64,000 nucleotides of DNA from Centrapalus pauciflorus (lineage: Eukaryota > Streptophyta > Magnoliopsida > Asterales > Asteraceae): the NCBI GenBank assembly GCA_020465985.1, contig JAANYP010001168.1, forward strand, positions 62,001-126,000, written 5' to 3'. Under the pieces are notes generated by a model that had not been told where the DNA came from, ran no database searches, and saw nothing but the letters and a program-made list of their open reading frames with translations. Position 1 is the first letter of the stretch. The number at the start of each line of letters is the position of its first letter. Shown here piece by piece: positions 45,721-59,330 of the stretch. The position numbers and the translations under genes are program-made.

Positions 45721-46987
45721 GTATATATTTCTTTTTATAAATTAATTATCCAAATATAACATTTTATTTTTTATTCTTTTTGTTTTAATTATTAATCTTT
45801 ATTTGTATCTTTATTGGTATCACTAATGTTAGCTTTTTTTATGTATTACTATAATTATTTATTTAAGATTATATATGATATACATGGTTAATTTTTTTTC
45901 AATTATTTATTGAGAATACAAATCTCTCTCTATTCTTTTTTTCATTTAAAAAAAATAAAAACTAGTTGTAGTTTTTTTCGTTTGGAAAATCTAAAACCGA
46001 AATGATTTATTTTCTTTTCCCCATTCAAATAATTTCAAATAAAAGACGTGTTGAAGTTTTTTTTCGTTTTGAAAAAAAATATAATCAAAATGCTTCGTAG
46101 TTTATTCATTAGAAATACTTAATAAAAATTTTAATTCTAAATTGTTTGAAAAAATCAATAATTGGAATGGTTCATTGCTTTTTAGTAAAAAAAAAAATTT
46201 AATTCCGAATGGTTTGTTGTTTTTTATTGAAAAAATTAAAGTTTTATTGATTTTTTTATCTATGTTTAATTAAAAATCATAATGATTTTTTGTTTGAAAA
46301 AATCAAAGATCATAATGGTTCACCGTTTTTTGATCAAAAAATTAAAATAAAAAAATAATCATTCTTAAATTAATTTTTTAGACTAAAAAGCGATGAACCA
46401 TTCCAATTCTTGATTTTTTTAAACAAAAAAATAATTCTTATTTATAATTAAACGTAGATAAAAAACAATAAAACTTTAATTTTTTTAATAAAAAACAACA
46501 AACCATTCGGAATTTAATTTTTTTTTAAACTAAAAAGCGATGAATCCTTCCTATTCTTGATTTTTTCAGACCAATTAGAAATAAAAATTTTATTAACTAT
46601 TTGCAATGAAGAAACTACGAACCATTTCGATTATATTCTTTTTCCAAACGAAAAAAAACTTCAACACGTCCTTATTTTAAACTTTTTTGAATGGAGAAAA
46701 GAAATAAATCATTTCGATTTTAGATTTTTCGAACGAAAAAAATTACAAGTAGTTTTTATTTTTCTTAAATGAAAAAAAATTAGACTAAGATTTAGATTCT
46801 CAATAAATAATTGAAAAAAATGAACCATGTATATCATATATAATCTTAAATAAATTATTATAGTAATACATAAAAAAAGCTTACCTTAATAATAACAATA
46901 AACATACAAATAAAAATTAATAATTAAAAAAAAGGAATAAAAAATAAAATGTTATATTTGAATAATTAATTTATAAAAAGAAAGCAA

Positions 46988-46989
<2 letters not shown>

Positions 46990-47041
<52 letters not shown>
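46990..47041. repeat. (TA)n microsatellite
   Basis: Uninterrupted TA units directly left of MITE T1. Confidence 0.95.

Positions 47042-48146
<1,105 letters not shown>

Positions 48147-48229
<83 letters not shown>
48147..48229. repeat. (TA)n microsatellite
   Basis: Right flank of T2, then the right arm of the foldback resumes. Confidence 0.95.
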
Positions 48230-48232
<3 letters not shown>

Positions 48233-48454
48233 ACTATGAAAATTAAATTATAAAAATAAATTAACATATTGGTCCCTGAAAGTATGATATGTACATAAAT
48301 GGTCCCTGAAATTCAAAAGGATAAAAATGCCCCTGAAACTAACGGCTCAAGTTAAATATACATGGCCGTTTATAAAATTAATAAGGACGTAAACTTGGTG
48401 TATGTATCTGGAAGGCACATATCATCTGAAATTCACATATCATTTGAGTGATAT

Positions 48455-48974
<520 letters not shown>

Positions 48975-49200
48975 AGGGGTGGGTTCAAACGGAGAACTTA
49001 ATGCATCGAAGAACCTTGGAGAATCACAATGCATCGCTAGAAAATCGTAATGCATCATGCAGAAAGTCGATGCATCGCAAGGGAATTTGATGCATCACGT
49101 TGAAATAATGATGCATCACGCGGTGATTGTGATGCATTTGTGGTGGTGCATGGAGGTTCTTCGATGTTCTTCGATGCATGGAGGTTCTTCATTGAACCCA
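48975..49200. mobile_element. Short MITE T4 with ATGCATC words
   Basis: Left AGGGGTGGGTTCAAACGG and right inverted GTTCTTCATTGAACCCA are partly complementary. The interior contains about ten (A/G)ATGCATC words, as in T2. Flanked by the repeat at 48804 and a CT/TA tract. Confidence 0.55.

Positions 49201-49290
<90 letters not shown>
49200..49290. repeat. Compound microsatellite (CT)n(TA)n(TG)n
   Basis: CT units to 49227, TA units to 49266, TG units to about 49288. Confidence 0.95.
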
Positions 49291-49299
<9 letters not shown>

Positions 49300-52200
49300 A
49301 TGTATTATGTATGTACTGTATGGACTAATAAAAAGTTAAAAACTTCAAACTGTACTGTTAAATAATGAATTAAGCATGTGATGAGGTAGGGTTAAGATAG
49401 AGAGAGTGGCAAAGCTTACTTAAGCTCCCACGAGGAGGGAGTATCTCTTGGGTTCCAGGAATCTACTAAAAGACAGCGCTCCAACCTTATAATTAACCTA
49501 ATTAACTCATTCTATCAAATATTCCTTAATTAATGATGCCATTAATTTTAATTAATATTATTTCAACTTTGCGGCTCGATCATGCTTTTTCAATTCTTTC
49601 AACTTGCATTATTTTAATTAAGAATCTTTCCGAAATCACAATAGCACATATATATGCATGAAAGCAAACGATAAAAGAATTATATATTAATATAAGTGAA
49701 TTAAGTAGTTATTGCTATTTTAATAATCAAGATAGAATGAACTTCGTACAAAAACTGATCCATGTTCAAAACTCTAATGAATGACACTACGATACGTGGC
49801 TTGATTATCGCATGAAAATCAATGTCAATTCTTTCACTCGACCATGATTAGTTAAGAATCTTTCCGAAATCACAATAGCAACAATTATATTGTAAAGAGG
49901 ATGGACCTTCAATGTAGGAAGTTAAAGAAACCTGAAAACAGTGAATGACTAGCTAGAAATATAAACGGTTTAAGCCTAGATTTATATTCAAATTGAAGAA
50001 AATGTTGCCGAAATTAAGAAGAATCAAGGAAAAATCGATGTCAAGTGACTCATTCAGGTGTAGATTCATTGTTTAGTTATGGGGTCAGACCATCTCGATA
50101 ATGTTACCAATTTTTGGTAATATTCTTTATAATATCTTCAAATGACACCTATAATTTTCTTACTTTTAATGACTAAGCCTGACGAAAAACATTTGAAGAT
50201 TCATCCTATACATATTCAAGCAAATAAGCAACTGAAGTGACAATGGGCGAATATATTTTTCCTAGAATTCAAAATTTAGGGTTGCTTTGGATGGAACGTT
50301 TGAGGAAAGAGTGTTTGGAGTTTGAGAGATTGGATTTTTAAACCTAGCTTGGACCATAGATAATAGTAATGGTTGTACGTAAGTATAGTACATTTCATTG
50401 TTGGGAGTCTTTCGGGTTGTCTGTATGTTTTAGCATATTCTATGTATCGGCTGTACGTTTCAATTTGTGCTCTTTTCTTCAAAGTTTTTGGTAATAAAAT
50501 ATTTTGTTTTTCTAAAAAAATTCGGCAGCTGAATATTAACTCAACTCCCAACCTTGTATATCACATTATTACTCCATCAGTAGTACGTGCATTATCAATT
50601 ATGAATTTCATATTCATGCATATGAATGGCCACACAAGTTTTACTTATATGTCGTTTCCTAATTTTCTTTTGAAAAGAAGTTCATGAACATCCAACAACC
50701 TAACTAGTAAAACCCGGCTTTAATTATTTATTTTCTTTAACAACAAATATATGTTAAAAACATCAAAAGCTAGCTACCAATGAGCTATATAGGCAAGAAA
50801 ACAAATAATAAGAAACTAAATATATATCATATCCCAGACAACAACCTAGACAAGATAGATTAAACCAAAAAAAGAAGAAGAAGAAACTATGTATTATCGG
50901 ATCTGTAGAAATCTAATTCTTTGGACGTTTCACCGAATTACCCAAAAATAGATGAACTAGCTAGTAAAAAACCCTTGAATAATATACTATTTCGATGATG
51001 ATCAAAGTGGTGATTAAATCATTACTATTTTGAGGATAGTCATTACGACTCCCTATATATGCCATACCCGTCCGATGATGTTCTTGTAGATGACCATCGA
51101 TCAATTCTAGGAATTAATAAAACTTCTTTCTTTACCCGAATCAGAGATTTTTGCCATTCGGCATTCTGTGGAAAGATTTCTTTCCAATCCACATAGGTTT
51201 AAGGACTTCTTTCTAGGTCATCGTTTTAGTTGAATCCATTTTTGTTTTTTTTTTCCTTATGTTTTCCCCTAAGCCTGTTGACTAATGATGCTTCATTTGA
51301 GTTCTAATAAAAACATTTCAAGGTGGCGATTCCAATATAAAGCTATATTGACATACACTTGTTCTCTATGAATCGTAAGTCAATTAGGAATGGTGTGAAA
51401 CTTTCAGAGTTCACATATCTACCACGTTAGTGTCACATCACTAGCTCCACATTTTCACCTCAATTTACAGTTCACTCCAAGAAAATGGTCACAACACGTA
51501 CTCCACACTTCATTTTAAATAAAAAAATTAAAGTAAAGAGATTGGGAGTGGTTGGAAGCATGACTAGTGTGGCCGGGGTGGTATTCCTTGGCGTGGTCCG
51601 TGGCCATGTCACCGCCTTGTGGCATATGGACTGTGGTCCTTTTCGGCACTCCGGTTAGTCTACTAAATGGTTGTTTGTTTACAAGTTCTTAATACAATTA
51701 TTAAAAGTTTGTTCAAACTAAGGTTAAACTATCTCTCAACAATTTCATTCAGTAGTAAAAACAAATAGAACATCAATTAATTGTATATTAATTCTTAGTT
51801 AGAATCTCAGTAAACTTTAACCATCACACACATGCAATTAAAGAAGAAAAAGTTAAATAAACAAACACATGGGAAATGGTATGCATGTGCATTTTGATCC
51901 TGTGGGAGTTTCCAAGAGCTGGCCGGGAAGGGAGAAGTAGTGAATCTGCTTTTCCCGCCGGCAGTCTTCCGCCACCAGGCACCCACCGTACAAAAGTTAA
52001 AATTAGAAGCCTTTGTTTAATTTCTGTCAGTGCTAAAAGCGTACCTTTTTTATAAAAAAAGAAATTAGAAAAACGAATCAAATTTTGAACCATTCCTTTT
52101 CTACAAGTTGGTCAAGACTAATTTTTTTATTTTATTGTATCCCAACGAAAGTCTGTCCAAGAAAATAACTGTCTTTATTCTTTGAATATTTTTATTTTCC

Positions 52201-54009
52201 AATTATAAAAATTTGGTTGTCATAGAGTGCATGGATATTCGGAAATATGCCTTTACAATATTTAAGAAAATATATGTTTTGGCGGTTAAACCGCATATGT
52301 TTCCTTCTACATACATATTTACATTTTGAATTTGTAAAGCTTATAATTATTAGGTTTAAAACTTGTTTTAACTTGAACTGAAATGGTTAAAGGATGAGCT
52401 AATTAAAGCTTTTATTGAATCTTTTAAGAGGTGTAACTTTTAAATATATCAAAAAACTTTTAGTTTTATAAATATATTAAATAAAATAATTGTAAATGTA
52501 ACTTTTTAATATTATAAGACATAAAATGACATTATTATTAATTAAGTGTTATAGTATATAATTATTATGAGGTTAAAAAATTAATTTCATTTGCTACAAG
52601 TTGAAAGAAATATTTTTACCGAATAAAAACTAAAACTCTAGCCTTTATTCAAATAAGCCTTTGAGCTTAACAATATTAAAAAGTCCTGAAAGGGTTTCGA
52701 ACGTTGATTGACTAACACAAAGTAAACCTTCTGGAATATTTACAAATCACTAAAAAGTATTTACAAATTTATTTAAATGGACATAATTAAATGTCTGGCC
52801 TTGTCTTTTGAACAGGATCTTTAACTCTAACAAAATTAACATCTTAAACTTAATTAGTAAAACTTCTTAAAAAAATTATAAAATTCTTACATCGCTTAAT
52901 CGTCGCTCTCTTCAGAAAATGAAACTCTAACAAGCCAAATGCATTTTCAGTTTGTTGTCAAATAAAACTCTCAACATTGATTCAACCATACACATAAAAT
53001 AACAAAAAGATTGATGTAAATTACTAAGGAATAAAACTTGAAGGAATTATAATTTTAAATTTATTGCTTGTTTGAAACTTTTGATAACAAATATATATAA
53101 TGTTAAATTTCATTTATTTAACATTAAATTTTTTATTTATAAGAATGTAACATTTCTACCAACTTATAGAATTATATTCCAATCAATATATGAATTAGAT
53201 TTCAACCTACATGGTTAACAAACATTAAAAACTATCTTTTATCTTTTATCATAAAAAACACTAATAACTAAAACGTCCCCAGAAAGGAATATGACCTTAG
53301 AAGCACTTAACTAACTATATATGTACCCTTTCAATAGTGTATAAAGCTAGCAAGCTAAGTAACCATACAGCGAAAGCGAGATCTCTTTAATTTGTTTAAT
53401 ATATAATATAATATAGCCCACCAAATGTACCAAGATTCTTTGCAATTAACAGCAAGGATTCTTAATTTCGATACAAGTTGCATATAAATATCATATATAT
53501 ACAATAAGTACATATATATTATTTTAGAATAAATAAAAAGCTGCATGCATACTTTCCCTAGGTCAAGGAGCTAAAGACCATGCTAGCTAGCTGCTTTTTT
53601 TATAATTAATTAAGCTAACAGACAACAAAAAGAGTATATATATGATGAGTGTGTTGGTCAAGATCGAATTGACGGTTAATTTCTATGAATGGGGTTGGTG
53701 AATCATGCTTAATTAATTTCCGATTTTTTTTTCTTCTGCTATATATCTCGATCTTGCTGTTTTGGAAGTTTGTTTCAACATTCAACTAAATTATTGTCTT
53801 TTGCAAATGGCAGAAACATGCATGTTATGAAGGCTAAAATCTGTGTCTTATTAGAAAATGAATGGATTTTTTTTTATTTTAAAGCAAAAGAAAAGCTAGT
53901 CAGAAGGTTCGGCATTACCATCACTTTCAACTAGAGACCCAAAGATAATATATATTATTAATAATACTAGCAAGATGCTAGCAGAAGATATAACGAAATC
54001 AAAAGACAG
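49291..54009. other. Intergenic AT-rich DNA, no gene supported
   Basis: No convincing coding region. A 29-bp exact direct repeat (49618-49646 and 49852-49880, core AATCTTTCCGAAATCACAAT) is present. GC-richer islands at 51555-51640 and 51905-51985 stand out, but neither gives a homologous protein I can recognise. 50270-50520 ends in AATAAAATATTTTGTTTTTC and could be a LINE 3' tail, which is a guess. Confidence 0.45.
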
Positions 54010-54486
54010 AGAATGGACTAAAGCACTACATTTCCCATACTAACACCCTTACAATTCGTCCTATATTTTAATAATGAGAATAAAATGGCTTGTAGTCCGT
54101 CCTTGATCATTAACGCCGATATTTTAATACCACTAAAGACTAAATTTTTCCTTGCTTTCCATAGAAATCATACTAAACCTCCAATGACTGCTTCAATAAA
54201 TCTCCTCCTCAACTTTGTCTTCCCCTCTGCTAATACCAATTCGATAAGATTATCGAGAGTTTGATGCTGCCCCACTTTTTATATTACACCATAACATCAA
54301 CCAATTCCCCAACTCCTTACTTACCGAACAAGAATAAAAGAGGTGTTCTTCCGTTTCATTTTCCGGTTCACAAAATGGACATAAAACTGATGTTACATTG
54401 ATCCCTCTCGAATTAAGATTCTTCGTCGGTGGATTTCTTTTTACCGCAAGCTTCCATAAAAACAATTTATTCTCATTGGCAACCAA
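54010..54486 (-). pseudogene. LINE reverse-transcriptase C-terminal fragment (zf-RVT type)
   Basis: On the minus strand ENKLFLWKLAVKRNPPTKNL is followed by RGINV, CPFCEPENETEEHLFYSCSV and WLMLWCNI. This is the zinc-binding region downstream of the RT in plant L1-type LINEs (Cys-x2-Cys ... His-x4-Cys). The frame ends near 54250. The next part of the family pattern (LRRRFIEAVIGGLV, stop where Trp is expected, then FLWKARKNLVFSG) continues in another frame to about 54090, and weakly to 54010. No RT catalytic core is present in the window, so this is a 5'-truncated, decayed copy, as is usual for LINEs. Confidence 0.75.
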
Positions 54487-54759
54487 TTATTCAAAAAACA
54501 TTTGCTACTTACAATATGGTTATCAACACTTTCAATAATATCTCTCATTAATTCCACCCATCACTTCCTTCTTTTAACACAACATTTTTCAGCATTAATT
54601 TCTTCCAAACTCTCTATTATTGTTTTCCAACCTTTCTGCCTCCCTAGTGATTGTCCACGACCAGCAAATTTTTCAGCATTTCTTCCAACTGAACTATACC
54701 TTCCTTTCAGCATTTCTTTCCATTTTGTTCTTTCTATCTTCTTTATCAATGTTGATTGA

Positions 54760-55242
54760 TTTCAAGTTGGAATCTAAAAGGTGTTCGATCGAACACATAT
54801 GTTAACAAGTGACGTCCACTTGAAACTTGTTCAAAATCTGTTGTGATGAACATATGTATCGATTAGTAGTCTAGTATAAATTCATATATTTTTTAATGAA
54901 TTTATAAATGTTAATAAAGGACTAATGCAACATCTTGTCTCTCTTTTAGTTTGCTAGCTAGCTAATGGTCATCACTTTCAATTCTTTTGTCATGTTATTT
55001 TACTATAGTTTAATTTAAATTCAATTCAATCTAAATCAAATCCAATTCATTCAATATAATCAAACTTACAAAATATTTAATTATCTAAATTTTTTTAAAA
55101 AAAAAATCTATTTTATTTTATATATCTTTATAAACATTTAATTTATTTATTTTTTAAACTCAACCCATATAATATATGTGTATTAATCTGGTAATTTTTT
55201 TAAAAAGACAATATTATTAAGATAAAACAACTCAAACCTCCA
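54760..55242. other. Intergenic, no feature recognised
   Basis: AT-rich, no ORF or repeat that I can support. Confidence 0.5.
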
Positions 55243-55540
55243 CACTACTAGGAAAATGACTTTCACCGACGGATTTTCCGAGGGCAAATATCTCTCAGAA
55301 ATTTTCGAGGGATTACCGAGAATTTTTTGATGGATATTATTTCCAAAGTTTACCGAAGGATTACCGAGGGATTACTAAGGGATTACCGACGAATAAATTT
55401 CTGTCGTAAATCCCTCGGTAATTATCGAGGGATTCCGAGGGATTAGCGAGGGGTATTACTTTTGTCGGTAATCCCTCGGAAAATCGGCCGTCGGTAATCC
55501 CTCGGTAAATAATCTCTCGGTAATCCCTCAGTAATATTAT

Positions 55541-56122
55541 TGTAAGGTCTTGACACTACGGATCTATCTCGACGCGACACCGTCCAACGAGTGCGGAATC
55601 CTCGTTAGCGGCTTGACGGTAAGATCACACACACGGAAACACAGAGACTACCACGGTGCTAGACGAACGACTACGAACGCCCCTACACGATGATTCTCTC
55701 CGAAACAACTCTCTGGAAACTTGCAAGTTCGAGATCGCCCTCTTGCTTAATCGCTCTGAAATTCTGCAAAAGTCTAATAATTAATCGAATTAACTCTTAA
55801 TTATACTGACAGATTCGAGTTTGTCTTAGGACAAATTCGAATTTGTCCTCATGACAAATTCGAATTTACCTATAAATTCGAACTTCACATCTTAAACTTG
55901 TAATTAAATTTATGTTTTAACTTATGTTTGAATTTATCTTTGAACTTTATGTTTGAACTTCTTGTAATACATTACACCAAGTTCAAACATACAATCAACC
56001 AATTATCAAACACACATAAACATATATATCAAACACTATTCAATATACAATACGAAGTTACTTGACTTACACAAAATGCTATCAAAACTTAGACTGCTAT
56101 CGTCACACAAGATGTACTAACA
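55541..56122 (-). mobile_element. B-family solo LTR with 5-bp target duplication
   Basis: On the minus strand it runs TGTTAGTACATC ... GACCTTACA, the B-family LTR ends. Both sides carry ATTAT (55536-55540 and 56123-56127). It lies within CACTA subterminal repeats, and no internal B sequence is present. It has five or six TTCGAA-type motifs, fewer than the B2 LTRs. Confidence 0.9.
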
Positions 56123-56127
56123 ATTAT

Positions 56128-56232
56128 CTCTCGGTAATCCCTCGGTAAATGACCGTCGCTAATTCCTCGGTAAAATAATCCCTCGGTAATCCCTCAGTAC
56201 TCCCTCATTGATTAATTAATTAATAAATTCTT

Positions 56233-56274
<42 letters not shown>

Positions 56275-56472
56275 CAATAAATAATTGTTGATCGCTATAA
56301 CACGTTTTTATATTATTATATGAACAATATATATTTGTTGAGTTTCAATATATCTAACTATATTAACATTAAATAATATTATTATCATATTAACTATTGT
56401 TTATTAACATCAAATTATTATTATTATTATTATCATATTAAAGCTCATATTATTGTTGTATATTAACATCAA

Positions 56473-56555
<83 letters not shown>

Positions 56556-57399
56556 CATCATCATCATCATCATCATCATCATCGATCATCATCATCATCA
56601 TATATCTTGCAAAATATTTTACTCATGAACTAATCAAAGCAATATAGATAGCTTAGTTTGCATGATTGAGCAACCAACTTCATTAAATATTCAAATTGAG
56701 TATTAATTAGTGTTACAAATATGAAATAAAAGACATGCATGTTCATATCTTGTGATTACTTGAAGAGATTAGCCATTTGGAAATTTAATTCCAAAGTTCT
56801 ATATAAAACATAAAAACTTAATTATGTCTAGCAAATGTTTCTATTTAGCTAGCTAGGCTGGATCTTTGGAACATTAATGCTTTTAATAAGTTGTGTACTA
56901 CAACACCAATCATGGATTTCGTCTAGCTAGCTAGTTTTCTCTTAAATTATGTCGAATCATGGATTTCATCTAGCTAGTTTTCTTTCAAGTTATGTTGAAT
57001 CATGAATTTCATCTGGCTCTTTTTCATTCAAGATATGCTGAATCATATATCTAGTTTCTGAAATTATATATCATCTATCTAGTGTATATATGGGTTGTCT
57101 TGTTAGTTTGATGGTCAAATCCATCTTCAAGTTTGATGTTTTTGGCCCATGGTTAGTTTGACGTACATTGAAACACAACGGGAATTTTTTTAGCGTGTTT
57201 CGTTGAGTTATTTTATAGATTTAACACACAAATACAACCGGTGATGTATTGAAACAAATTGATTCAAGACAAACCATTTGGTAGATAGTTTTGGAGGCAT
57301 TTGATGTAATAAAGTGCATATGAAATTGTAGCAGTCAATGTGTGTTCTATATGAGTAGCAGAAACAACACCCAACATTGATATATGTTTATTGTGTATA
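56128..57399. other. CACTA interior: microsatellites and a 43-47 bp tandem repeat
   Basis: (TG)n at 56237-56271. (TTA)n at 56474-56554 passes into (TCA)n to 56600. 56908-57060 holds three full units and a partial one of a repeat starting AATCATGGATTTCATCTAGC. No gene before the exon at 57400. Confidence 0.75.
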
Positions 57400-57646
57400 G
57401 GTAGAAAAGTTGTTGGCGGATCGTGAAAAAGAAATTCAAGAACGTATGAATGAGGAAATGGCAAGTCGGTTGAAGGTGAAGGAAATTGAGTTCGAGCAAC
57501 GTTTGAAGGAGAAGGAAATTGAAAATGATCAACGCTTGAAAGAAAAGGAAGTTGAGCGTGATCAACGCATGGAACAACGCTTCAAAGAATTAAATGATAT
57601 TATGATGGCAAAGTTTAATGCATCCTCACCCCCACCCCCTCGTTAG
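57400..57646 (+). pseudogene. Coiled-coil exon, probably the C-terminus of a CACTA-encoded transposase
   Basis: It opens after an intron-acceptor-like TTATTGTGTATAG and encodes KLLADREKEIQERMNEEMAS, then three KEKE(I/V)E-type heptad repeats and ends FNASSPPPPR before TAG. A charged coiled coil ending in a short Pro-rich tail is common at the end of plant En/Spm transposase ORFs (Ptta/En/Spm family). No other exon of that protein is recognisable upstream, so this is a remnant. The assignment rests on composition and location inside a CACTA element, not on a catalytic domain. Confidence 0.45.
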
Positions 57647-58357
57647 AATATGTATAATTAACTCACCCTCACCCCCTCGTTAGGAATTTGATCGTGATCA
57701 ACGCATTGACCAATGCTTTTCATGATTTTTGTTGTAAAAAATGTTATCGGATTAAGTATTTAATTTCATTTTGTTGAAAAGGAAGTTGAGCGTGATCAAC
57801 GCATTGTATTATATCTTTAAATGCAGAATTTAATTACAAGATATACAACAATTACAATGTGATATTGTTGTGTGTATTTGGATTACCGAGGGATTTATGA
57901 GGGAAAAATTAAATATATCCGTTAATATTTCATCGGTAATCCCTCGATAAATATCTGTCGGTAATCCCTCAGAAAATATCTCTCACTATTCCCTCAGTGA
58001 ATATCCCTCGCTAATCTCTCAGTAATAGTTTTCTCGGTAATCCCTCAGTATTAAATCCCTCGGTAATCCCTCAGTATTAAATCCATCGGTAATCCCTCGG
58101 TAATTTGTCCCTCGGTAATCCCTCAGTATTAAATCTATCGGTAATCCCTCAGTAATTTGTCCCTCGCTAATCCCTCAGTAGCTTGTCCCTCACCAATCCC
58201 TCAGTAAAAAAGCCGTCGGTAAATCCCTCGGTAATTACTGCCGTCGGAACCAGATTATTCCTACGGACCAAATCCCTCGAAAATCTGTCGGAAAATGGTT
58301 TTTCTGAGGGATCACCGAGGGAAATATCCCTCGGTAAAGGTCGTTTTTGTTGTAGTG

Positions 58358-58481
58358 TGGCCATGCAACCTATCACGACTGGTTTAATTAGAGAAAGCAA
58401 AATAGAACACCCTACAATAAAGCTACCAAACCCACACAATCGAAATAAACCAACAATAATTATAGGAGAGACCTTGGATTT
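58358..58481. other. Flank between the CACTA element and a copia LTR
   Basis: Short unique sequence, no feature seen. Confidence 0.5.
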
Positions 58482-58787
58482 TGTTGAAGTTTAATGACAA
58501 AATAAAGTAATTCGGTACCTATTATGTAATATTTTAGAGATATATTAGACAAATATGTAATTATGTAAAGTGAAAGGACCTAGACTAGCATATTGTAAAG
58601 TTGAAGAGTCTTATCCTAAAAGACACAACCTTTCGTGAAGGGGTATGTCCAAAGAGTTGCGACTATTCACTCGCACCTCTTAGATTAGTATATATAAGAA
58701 CTAAAGTCAAAAATTGTAATTGTGTATTTCCAAGATTGTTCAATAAAAGTGTTTAGTAGAAAACCCGTGCATTTTAGTTTTGATCCA
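58482..58787 (+). repeat. Putative small copia LTR
   Basis: TGTTGAAGTTTAATGAC ... TTTTGATCCA. It has a TATA-like AGTATATATAAG near 58688 and a polyadenylation-like CAATAAAAG near 58741, and a PBS-like sequence follows. The internal region after it is cut at 58853 by the ARID-bearing element. Confidence 0.6.
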
Positions 58788-58791
58788 ACGG

Positions 58792-58803
58792 TGGTATCAT
58801 AGA
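58792..58803 (+). promoter_or_regulatory. tRNA-Met primer-binding-site-like sequence
   Basis: TGGTATCATAGA differs from TGGTATCAGAGC at two positions and lies four bases after the putative LTR. Confidence 0.55.
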
Positions 58804-58852
58804 AAGTTAGCGTTTTCCAACAGATTTAAAATCCAATCCTGCCAAAAGTCTT

Positions 58853-59279
58853 TGTTAGGATGTGGATCACGGTTGAATGGCATCCTATAATCACTGAAAC
58901 TTGATGCCCTTAATTGCCTAGACATTCTTTCTTTTGTGCAGAAAGTTATCGAAATTCTGTGTGTGCAGTGTGTGTCCGAGAAGAAGAAAAAATAGAGGGA
59001 ATAAAAACACAGAATATAAAACTAACTTTTAGTATATTAATCACACACTTGTTAATTACATAAGCATTCCTCCCTTATATAGAGAGAGTAAACCGGTGCA
59101 ATGAACCAATGCAATGGTTCATTTTGGTGGTTAATTTTGGAGGGAAATTAACTACCTTTAACTACTTTGTTCTATCCGGTTAATATATATACAAGTACCG
59201 GATCATTTCATAATTAAAATACATATACTAAAACAAATATATCCTAAAGTTTAATAACACTTAAAATGTATTCCCAACA
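58853..59279 (-). repeat. LTR 1 of the ARID-bearing element (3' LTR of copy 1)
   Basis: On the minus strand TGTTGGGAATACATTT ... CATCCTAACA. TATA-like CTATATAAGG at 59074-59083. It differs from LTR 2 at only a few positions. Confidence 0.88.
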
Positions 59280-59293
59280 TTCACCCCCTTAAG
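59280..59293 (-). promoter_or_regulatory. Polypurine tract of copy 1
   Basis: On the minus strand CTTAAGGGGGTGAA directly precedes the LTR start TGTTGGGAA. Confidence 0.8.
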
Positions 59294-59330
59294 TGTTATA
59301 AACTTTATATGCACATTCTATCTTTGAGCT

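Larger units (their letters stand above)
55243..58357. mobile_element. CACTA (En/Spm-type) transposon, internally deleted
   Basis: The left end is CACTACTAGGAAAA and the right end inverted is CACTACAACAAAAACG. Both ends carry dense subterminal repeats built on TCCCTCGGTAA and its complement (about 55260-55530, 56127-56200, 57885-58340), the arrangement expected of CACTA transposase-binding regions. A 3-bp target duplication is not evident (CCA at left, TGG at right). Only a short coiled-coil exon remains of coding sequence, so it is non-autonomous. A B-type solo LTR was inserted later at 55541. Confidence 0.8.

Noticed and set aside
49380..49500. Possible short exon or microRNA locus with AAGCTCCCACGAGGAGGGAG
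   Set aside because: The short inverted match does not extend to a precursor stem, and no coding frame is supported.
51824..52093. 89-residue minus-strand ORF in a GC-richer island
   Set aside because: No recognisable domain and atypical composition; nothing supports translation.
54561..54749. 62-residue minus-strand ORF as an upstream part of the LINE
   Set aside because: It does not match the family pattern expected upstream of the zinc-binding region.
56410..56647. Poly-Asn and poly-Leu ORFs
   Set aside because: Translations of the (TTA)n/(TCA)n microsatellite.
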